From Cryobacterium sp. GrIS_2_6 (GTDB taxonomy: Bacteria > Actinomycetota > Actinomycetes > Actinomycetales > Microbacteriaceae): a DNA stretch of 64,000 nucleotides. The notes beneath the pieces are model-generated. The model had not been told where the DNA came from. It did not search any database and was given only the letters and a program-made list of their open reading frames with translations. Positions 58,743-64,000 of this stretch are shown piece by piece (position 1 is the stretch's first letter; each line of letters starts with the position of its first letter). A program made the translations under genes and the position numbers. The stretch covers positions 3,534,001-3,598,000 of the forward strand of contig NZ_JAXCHP010000001.1 in NCBI RefSeq assembly GCF_035984545.1, read 5' to 3'.

Positions 58743-59800
58743 GGGCCGCCGTCTTCCACGGAGCCGGCGACATCCGCGTCGAGGAGGTCACGGCTCCTAC
58801 GGCGCCGCGGGCCGGCGAAATCCTGGTGAGGCCGTTGTGGTGCGGTATCTGCGGCACCGACCTGCACGAATACGCGCAGGGACCGATCGTGATTCCGCGG
58901 GAGCCGCATCCGCTCACCAGTGCGTGCGGCTCGCAGATTCTCGGCCACGAGTTCTCGGCCGAAGTGGTCGAGGTCGGCGCCGGAGTGACTTCGGTGCGCC
59001 CCGGCGAGAGGGTATCGGTGATGCCGCTGCTGTCCTGTGGGCACTGCTTCTACTGCCGAAGGGGGCTGAACCACCTCTGCCGAACCATGGCCGCCGTCGG
59101 GCTCAGCTACCAGTGGGGCGGCATTGCCGATCTTGCCATCGTGCCCGCTGCGAACGTCACGGCGCTCCCCGACGGCGTCTCCGCGTTACAGGGCGCCGTC
59201 GTCGAACCCGGCGCTGTCGCGGCGTACGGGGTGGACACCGCCCGTGTGCGCCCCGGCGACAACGTGCTCATCACCGGGGCAGGCCCGATCGGTGCGCTCG
59301 CTTCGCTCTACGCAGCCTCGCTCGGGGCGAACGTCTTCGTCTCGGAGGTCAATCCGGTGCGCGCCGCGCTTGTGCGCAGCTTCGACGTCGGAGTGGTGCT
59401 CGACCCGACCGCCGTCGACGTGCCGGGCTGGCTTCGCGACCGGACAGACGGCATCGGTGTCGACGCGGTGATCGAATGCTCGGGGAACGAGCGGGCGCTG
59501 CAGGCGGCGATCGCCTCGGTGCGTTCTGCCGGGAGGATCTCCCAGACCGGGCTGCACACGAAGGCTGCGGCCATCGACCCCATGGTCATCTCCGAGCACG
59601 ACATCACGATCTCGGGCACCTGGTGCTTCCCGGTCACCGACTGGCCGCGCATCATCGACCTGATCGACAGGGGCCGGTACCCCGTGGAGAAGGTCGTGAC
59701 AGCCCAGATCGCACTGAAGGACGTCGTGGCCCAGGGGTTCGACACGCTGCTGTCGCCGACCGGCGACCAGGTCAAGGTGCTCGTGCGCGCCGGCTCGTGA
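58739..59800 (+). CDS. (R,R)-butanediol dehydrogenase-like zinc dehydrogenase D
   Basis: A 353-residue MDR enzyme, close paralogue of the dehydrogenase at 53150-54208. Cys38 (CGICGTDLHEY) and His70-Glu71 (LGHEFSAEV) bind catalytic zinc, and Cys100, 103, 106 and 114 (SCGHCFYCRRGLNHLC) structural zinc. NVLITGAGPIGALASLYA is the NAD fold. The last third (AGRISQTGLHT, MVISEHDITISGTWCFPVTDWPRIIDLI) is almost identical to the paralogue. It is translationally coupled to the EboE-like gene. With the E1/E2 genes nearby it could feed acetoin-type metabolism, but any vicinal diol is possible. Confidence 0.9.
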   Translation: MRAAVFHGAGDIRVEEVTAPTAPRAGEILVRPLWCGICGTDLHEYAQGPIVIPREPHPLTSACGSQILGHEFSAEVVEVGAGVTSVRPGERVSVMPLLSCGHCFYCRRGLNHLCRTMAAVGLSYQWGGIADLAIVPAANVTALPDGVSALQGAVVEPGAVAAYGVDTARVRPGDNVLITGAGPIGALASLYAASLGANVFVSEVNPVRAALVRSFDVGVVLDPTAVDVPGWLRDRTDGIGVDAVIECSGNERALQAAIASVRSAGRISQTGLHTKAAAIDPMVISEHDITISGTWCFPVTDWPRIIDLIDRGRYPVEKVVTAQIALKDVVAQGFDTLLSPTGDQVKVLVRAGS

Positions 59801-59821
59801 TGACAGGTCCCGAGTAGTCGC

Positions 59822-60514
59822 CTACTGAGCGAAGAGTGCCGGATGTGTGGACAGTTCGAGCCTGGTGCGGCGGATGTGGCCGGCCAGCATCCGTTCGGCC
59901 TCGTCTCCGTCGCCGCGCCTCAGCGCCCCGACGAGCAACTGGTGTTCGTAGTGCACGGCGCGGTTGACATCGGGCCCGATCAGGGTCGTGAAGGCGCGTC
60001 GATAGTGCTGGGTCGAGTTCCATAACCGGTGGATGGTCTCGCCCAGGATGGACGTCACGGCGCCGGAGTAGGACAGCAGGTGGAACTCGCGGTCGAGGCG
60101 CAGGAACGTTTCGACGTCCGTGCCGGCTTGCATTTCATCGGCGAGCTCCTGAAGGCGGCCGAGCGTCTCCGGCGACAGATTGGGCACGCTGTAGCGCAGC
60201 AGCAGGGGTTCAATGCGCTCGCGGATCTGGTACATCTCCTCGCACTCCGCGAGGCTCAGGTGGGAGACCCAGGCGCCGGTGTTCGCGACGAGGGTGACCA
60301 GGCCATCGGATTCCAGGATGCGTAGCGCCTCGCGAACGGGGAGCCGGCTCGCGCCGAACTGTTCGGCGACGTCCTCCTGGCGGATCCGGGTGCCGGGGGT
60401 GTAGGCGCCGGACAGGATCTCGTCCCGCAATCGCGTGGCGATACGGCTGCCGGCGCTGCCGTCGCGGCTGGGGGCGCTGGCCATGGGGTCCGTCCGGTCG
60501 GTGGTGTCGGTCAT
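59822..60514 (-). CDS. GntR-family (FCD) transcriptional regulator
   Basis: A 230-residue FadR-subfamily repressor. The winged helix reads IATRLRDEILSGAYTPGTRIRQEDVAEQFGASRLPVREALRILESDGLVTLVANTGAWV (about residues 24-82). The FCD effector domain has the metal-binding Asp/His pattern in FLRLDREFHLLSYSGA and VHYEHQLLVGALRRGDGDEAERMLAGHIRRT. ATG 60514 overlaps the stop of the upstream VOC gene (ATGA), so the two are cotranscribed. Palindromes TTGKATNCAA lie at both divergent promoters upstream, consistent with autoregulation and control of the E1/E2 genes. Confidence 0.9.
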   Translation of the reverse strand: MTDTTDRTDPMASAPSRDGSAGSRIATRLRDEILSGAYTPGTRIRQEDVAEQFGASRLPVREALRILESDGLVTLVANTGAWVSHLSLAECEEMYQIRERIEPLLLRYSVPNLSPETLGRLQELADEMQAGTDVETFLRLDREFHLLSYSGAVTSILGETIHRLWNSTQHYRRAFTTLIGPDVNRAVHYEHQLLVGALRRGDGDEAERMLAGHIRRTRLELSTHPALFAQ

Positions 60515-61044
60515 TCGGCTGGGTGGGCCGGATGCCACAGTTTAGTGGCAGCATCCTTTTCGTAAGCCTTGCCGTCCGGGTAGCTCAGGAGCTCGAACTG
60601 CATACCCCAGGGGCTGCGGAAGTAGACCCAGCGCTGGCCGGTGCTCCAGCTGGAGCTCGACGTCGGTTCGCCCATGATCTCCACGCCGTGTTCCCACAGG
60701 TGCTCGAGGGCGGCATCGAAGTCGTCGACGTAAAAGGCCAGGTGATGCCCGCCGATGTCGCTGTTCCTCGGTTCGGGAGCTGCTTCATTCGCCGGTTCGT
60801 ACTGGAAGACCTCGAAATTCGGCCCGTGACCGCACCGGAAGAATCGGAGTTCGCGCATTACCGTGCGCGGGTGCACGCCGAGGTGCTCGAGCATCCACTC
60901 GTCGTCGGGGTGGGCAAACGGCCCGAGCGAATAGACGAGCTCGCAGCCGATCACGTCGACCAGGAACCGCTCGGCCTCGTCGAGGTCGGGGACCGTGAAA
61001 CCGATGTGTTCCGTACCGCGCAGACCGGGGATGCCATGGGCCAT
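60511..61044 (-). CDS. VOC-family dioxygenase/glyoxalase-like protein
   Basis: A 177-residue VOC protein. The first module begins LRGTEHIGFTVPDLDEAERFLVDVIGCELVY (His ligand in EHIGFTV), and the second has IGGHHLAFYVDDFDAALEHLWEHG (His) and SPWGMQFELLSYP (Glu). The size suits a small ring-cleaving dioxygenase or glyoxalase I-like enzyme. It is divergent from the E1/E2 operon and cotranscribed with the GntR regulator. The promoter TACAAT is covered by a GntR-type palindrome. Its reaction in the pathway is not evident. Confidence 0.8.
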   Translation of the reverse strand: MAHGIPGLRGTEHIGFTVPDLDEAERFLVDVIGCELVYSLGPFAHPDDEWMLEHLGVHPRTVMRELRFFRCGHGPNFEVFQYEPANEAAPEPRNSDIGGHHLAFYVDDFDAALEHLWEHGVEIMGEPTSSSSWSTGQRWVYFRSPWGMQFELLSYPDGKAYEKDAATKLWHPAHPAE

Positions 61045-61077
61045 CGAGAACTCCTTTGTTCGACGTCGATTTCTCTC

Positions 61078-61088
61078 ATTGTATCCAA
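61078..61088 (-). promoter_or_regulatory. VOC-gntR promoter -10 box with GntR-type operator
   Basis: On the minus strand TACAAT (61083 to 61078) is a strong -10 box, and TTGGATACAA (61088 to 61079) is a 10-bp imperfect palindrome covering it. The -35 region is poor, compatible with a weak or activator-dependent promoter. It matches the TTGGATTCAA at 61141-61150. Confidence 0.55.
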
Positions 61089-61134
61089 AGACTTGAATTG
61101 TACCCGTCCTGATCGGAGATATTGCAAAGAATCC

Positions 61135-61163
61135 TTGGCATTGGATTCAATCAACGATACAGT
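61135..61163 (+). promoter_or_regulatory. E1/E2 operon promoter with GntR-type operator
   Basis: TTGGCA (61135-61140), a 17-base spacer and TACAGT (61158-61163) form a good promoter. TTGGATTCAA (61141-61150), a TTGKATNCAA palindrome, occupies the spacer next to the -35 box, as expected for GntR repression. Confidence 0.62.
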
Positions 61164-61217
61164 GTTGGTCACATGTAGTCGATCCCCGTGGTCGACACGA
61201 CCAATGGAGACCGGCAC

Positions 61218-63404
61218 ATGCCTGAACGACGACGTTTGGATCCCGTGGCCCCGTGGGTCGAACTCAGCACCACGGCGCAGGACTGGGCGAGTGCGGACCC
61301 GGCACTCCTGGCCACCATCCTCGGCCAGCTGCATCTCATCCGTGCCTTCGAAGAAACCGTGCTCGAACTCGCCGGCGAGGGCCTCGTGCACGGGCCCGCG
61401 CACTCCAGCATCGGCCAGGAGGGCGGGGCGGTTGGCTCGATCGTCGGCCTCGGGTCGACGGATGCGATCAACGGCTCGCACCGAGGACATCACCAGTTCC
61501 TCGCCAAGGCGATCAACCATGTCTCCGGTGGCGACCTCGACCCCACGGCGCTCGTGACCGCGGACATTCAGACCGTGTTGCAGCGCACCCTCGCCGAGAT
61601 CCTCGGGCTCGCCCAGGGCTACTGCCGGGGCCGTGGCGGCTCGATGCACCTGCAGTGGTTCGAGGCCGGTGCGCTCGGCACCAACGCGATCGTCGGCGGC
61701 GGCGTTCCGCTCGCGGCCGGCAACGCCTGGGCCCAGAAGCACGCGGGCACGACGGATGTCACGGTGAGCTACTTCGGGGACGGCGCGACCAACATCGGCT
61801 CGGTGCTGGAAACGATGAACCTCGCTTCGGCGTGGAAGCTGCCGCTTGCCTTCTTCATCGAGAACAACCTCTACGCTGTGTCGACCACGGTGGCCGAGTC
61901 AACCGGTGAGCCCCGGCTCTCGGCCCGCGCGCTCGGGTTCGGCATTCCCAGCTGGCGCGTCGACGGCATGGACCCGCTCGCCGTGCACCTGGCGACGAAG
62001 GAGGCCGAGCAGGTGATGCGGTCCGGCCAGGGACCCGCTGTCGTCGAGGTCGAGGTCTACCGCTTCTTCCACCAGAACGGACCGTACCCGGGCAGCGCCT
62101 TCGGCTACCGGACCAAGGAGGAAGAGGTGGCCTGGCGGGCCCGTGACCCGCTGGACCGGGTCGCCCGCGAGATGATCGCGCTCGGCCAGATCGACACGGC
62201 CGGCATCGCCGCGGTGCGCGAGCAGGCCCAGTCCGCGATGCGGGATGCAGTGGCCCAGCTGCTCGAGGCCGACCCGGAGTCGGCGGGGAAGCGCCGGATT
62301 CGCCCGGAACTCTGGCCGGACGTCGACTTCGTCAATGTCGGAGTGCGGGGCGACGCGAGCGAACTGACTGGCCTGCGCACGCTCGAGCCGGCCGAATACC
62401 GGGGCGAGCTCGAAACGAAGAAGTTCGTCGACGCCGTCGCCGGCGTGATGGACCGCCGCATGGCAGAGGACGCACGGATCGTAGTGCTCGGCGAAGACGT
62501 GCACCGCCTCAACGGCGGCACGAACGGCGCCACCAAGGGGCTTGCGAAGAAGTTCGAGGGCCGGGTGCTCGGCACGCCGATCAGCGAGAACGCGTTCGCC
62601 GGCCTCGGCGGCGGGATGGCGCTCGACGGGCGCTACCGCCCGGTCGTTGAATTCATGTATCCGGACTTCATGTGGGTGGCCGCCGACCAGGTCTTCAACC
62701 AGATCGGCAAGGCGCGGCACATGTTCGGCGGCGAGAACCCGGTGCCCCTCGTGTTGCGCACGAAGGTCGCGATGGGAAGCGGCTACGGCTCGCAGCACCT
62801 GATGGACCCCGCGGGCATCTTCGCGACGAGTCCCGGCTGGCGCATCGTGGCACCGTCATCGGCGGCCGACTACATCGGCCTGATGAACACCGCGCTGGCC
62901 CTGCAGGACCCGGTTCTCGTCATCGAGCATGTCGACCTCTACGCCGAAAGCGGCGAGGTGCCCGCGGGCGACCTCGACTACTTCATCCCGCTGGGAAAGG
63001 CGGCCCTGCGCCGCAAAGGCGACGACGTCACCGTGATCAGCTACCTGTCCATGGTCAAGCACTCCCTCGAGGCCGTCGAACTGACCGGTATGAGCGCCGA
63101 CGTCGTCGACTTGCGCTGGCTCGATCGGGCCTCGATCGACTGGGACACCATCGGCACGAGCATCCGCAAGACCAATAGCGTGCTCATCGTCGAACAGGGG
63201 GCTCGCGGCACGTCGTATGGCGCCTGGCTGTCCGATGAGATCCAACGCCGGTTCTTCGACTACCTCGACCAGCCGGTCGAACGCGTGACCGGCGGCGAGG
63301 CAAGCCCGAGCATCTCACGCGTGCTCGAGCGGGCGGCAATTGCGCGTACCGAGGACGTCGTCGCCGGCCTTGAGATCATCAAGCTTGGTCTGGGAGCCCG
63401 CTGA
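61218..63404 (+). CDS. Fused E1 alpha/beta 2-oxoacid or acetoin dehydrogenase
   Basis: Thiamin-diphosphate-dependent E1 of 728 residues joining both subunits. The alpha part (about 1-330) has GLVHGPAHSSIGQEGGAVGS, INGSHRGHHQFLAKA and the ThDP/Mg motif SYFGDGATNIGSVLETMNLAS...IENN. The beta part (about 390-728) begins KKFVDAVAGVMDRRMAEDARIVVLGEDV and includes ENAFAGLGGGMALDGRYRPVVEFMYPDF. It decarboxylates a 2-oxoacid or cleaves acetoin and transfers the acyl group to the lipoyl E2 encoded next. ATG 61218 has GGAGA at correct spacing; GTG 61188 is less likely. One-base overlap with E2. Neighbouring butanediol-dehydrogenase-like genes favour acetoin but do not prove it. Confidence 0.9.
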   Translation: MPERRRLDPVAPWVELSTTAQDWASADPALLATILGQLHLIRAFEETVLELAGEGLVHGPAHSSIGQEGGAVGSIVGLGSTDAINGSHRGHHQFLAKAINHVSGGDLDPTALVTADIQTVLQRTLAEILGLAQGYCRGRGGSMHLQWFEAGALGTNAIVGGGVPLAAGNAWAQKHAGTTDVTVSYFGDGATNIGSVLETMNLASAWKLPLAFFIENNLYAVSTTVAESTGEPRLSARALGFGIPSWRVDGMDPLAVHLATKEAEQVMRSGQGPAVVEVEVYRFFHQNGPYPGSAFGYRTKEEEVAWRARDPLDRVAREMIALGQIDTAGIAAVREQAQSAMRDAVAQLLEADPESAGKRRIRPELWPDVDFVNVGVRGDASELTGLRTLEPAEYRGELETKKFVDAVAGVMDRRMAEDARIVVLGEDVHRLNGGTNGATKGLAKKFEGRVLGTPISENAFAGLGGGMALDGRYRPVVEFMYPDFMWVAADQVFNQIGKARHMFGGENPVPLVLRTKVAMGSGYGSQHLMDPAGIFATSPGWRIVAPSSAADYIGLMNTALALQDPVLVIEHVDLYAESGEVPAGDLDYFIPLGKAALRRKGDDVTVISYLSMVKHSLEAVELTGMSADVVDLRWLDRASIDWDTIGTSIRKTNSVLIVEQGARGTSYGAWLSDEIQRRFFDYLDQPVERVTGGEASPSISRVLERAAIARTEDVVAGLEIIKLGLGAR

Positions 63405-64000
63405 TGGCAACGCTCGTGCGCATGCCGGAAGTGCTCGCCAACGCCGCCGAAGCCGCCATCCAGACCTGGCTGGTGAAGGTGGGCGACACTGTGGCGATCG
63501 GCCAGCCGCTCGCCGAGATCGAAACGGAGAAGGCGGTCGTCGAGTACCGCGCCGAGACGGAAGGAGTGCTCGCGCGCGTCATCGTCCCGGAGGGCGTGCC
63601 CGTCGAAGTGGGCGTGCCGATCGGCGTGATCGCCGCCGTCGGCGAGGCGGAGTCGGACATCGATGCCTTCCTCGCCGGGGACGTCCCGGAACAGGCAGGG
63701 CCGGCGACCCCGGTGACGGCGACGCCGGCCGGAGTGGTCCCGGCCGAATCGACCCCGGACGGGGCGCATGCACCGCTCGTCGCAGCCAACGGCCAGCGTC
63801 AATTCGCCAGTCCGCTCGTGCGCCGCATCGCCAGGGAACGCGCGCTCGACCTGTCCCGCGTCGTCGGCAGTGGCCCCAACGGGCGGATCGTGCGCCGGGA
63901 CCTCGACACCCTCACGCCCGCGCCCGTGACTGCAGCCGAGTCCCGGCCGGAGCCCGTCACGCCTGTGGCGTCTCCTGCGGTGTCCGTTCCAGCGGCACCC
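63404..64000 (+). CDS. Dihydrolipoamide acyltransferase E2 (3' end outside the window)
   Basis: The first 199 residues of an E2 core protein. A lipoyl domain occupies residues about 1-80, with the lipoylated Lys in IETEKAVVEY (near residue 44). An Ala/Pro-rich linker follows, and then a peripheral subunit-binding domain (ASPLVRRIARERALDLSRVVGSGPNGRIVRRDL, about 127-160). The catalytic acetyltransferase domain must lie beyond the window. The start overlaps the E1 stop (TGATG). It accepts the acyl group produced by the fused E1 and passes it to CoA. Confidence 0.92.
   Translation, partial: MATLVRMPEVLANAAEAAIQTWLVKVGDTVAIGQPLAEIETEKAVVEYRAETEGVLARVIVPEGVPVEVGVPIGVIAAVGEAESDIDAFLAGDVPEQAGPATPVTATPAGVVPAESTPDGAHAPLVAANGQRQFASPLVRRIARERALDLSRVVGSGPNGRIVRRDLDTLTPAPVTAAESRPEPVTPVASPAVSVPAAP

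Overview
The window is about 64 kb of GC-rich actinobacterial chromosome. High GC, GTG starts, ATGA-type start/stop overlaps, actinobacterial protein families (LCP, DHA2, XRE-cupin, F420/LLM-type oxidoreductase) and the constantly recurring octamer CGGATGCC/GGCATCCG suggest a Microbacteriaceae-like organism. The genus is an inference.

Region 1 (1-24 kb) is mostly chromosomal housekeeping. It holds an LLM-class oxidoreductase; a LacI regulator divergent from a binding-protein-dependent sugar importer with twin LacI operators; a DHA2 exporter; a VanY-like carboxypeptidase; two tandem secreted amidase-like proteins; phosphoglucomutase; prephenate dehydratase; a lipid kinase; seryl-tRNA synthetase with a HAD phosphatase; two tRNA-Ser genes around an LCP protein; glucose-6-phosphate isomerase; and a TetR/SDR pair.

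Region 2 (24-26.5 kb) has two adjacent insertion sequences, IS256-like and IS982-like. Both landed in the few bases between the convergent SDR and arr (rifamycin ADP-ribosyltransferase) genes, the second exactly at the arr stop codon.

Region 3 (27-36.6 kb) is an aromatic-type catabolic island. A tightly coupled six-gene minus-strand operon (two FAH-family enzymes, cyclase, FAD monooxygenase, amidohydrolase, SDR) is divergent from a LysR regulator, an extradiol-type VOC dioxygenase and an MFS carrier. A shared ATTCYCGCTAT motif lies in front of both transcription units.

Region 4 (36.6-43 kb) is decaying DNA: a C-terminally short MmyB-like regulator, a Zn-alcohol-dehydrogenase scrap, an aldo/keto reductase fragment, an internally deleted baeRF11-like gene, and a membrane-PAS-EAL gene with two in-frame stops and at least two frameshifts. 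Intact SDR, NADP-oxidoreductase and aldo/keto reductase genes lie between them.

Region 5 (43-64 kb) is a second catabolic superregion that appears to be three adjacent regulons, each with its own palindrome. (a) A ribose-type ABC importer (stand-alone permease, lipoprotein binding protein, ATPase-permease fusion) with a beta-hydroxyacid dehydrogenase, SDR, M24 peptidase-fold protein and Zn dehydrogenases shares TTGTNNAGT-N3-ACTNNACAA. (b) A PRISE-like reductase, an XRE-cupin regulator, an EboE-like TIM-barrel protein and a butanediol-dehydrogenase-like enzyme share TGTTAA-N7-TTAACA. (c) A GntR regulator, a VOC protein and a fused E1 alpha/beta plus E2 2-oxoacid/acetoin dehydrogenase share TTGKATNCAA. 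The transported substrate is not evident. The combination of an orphan EboE-like protein, an altered M24 protein, a fused importer and duplicated dehydrogenases is the best candidate here for an undescribed pathway.
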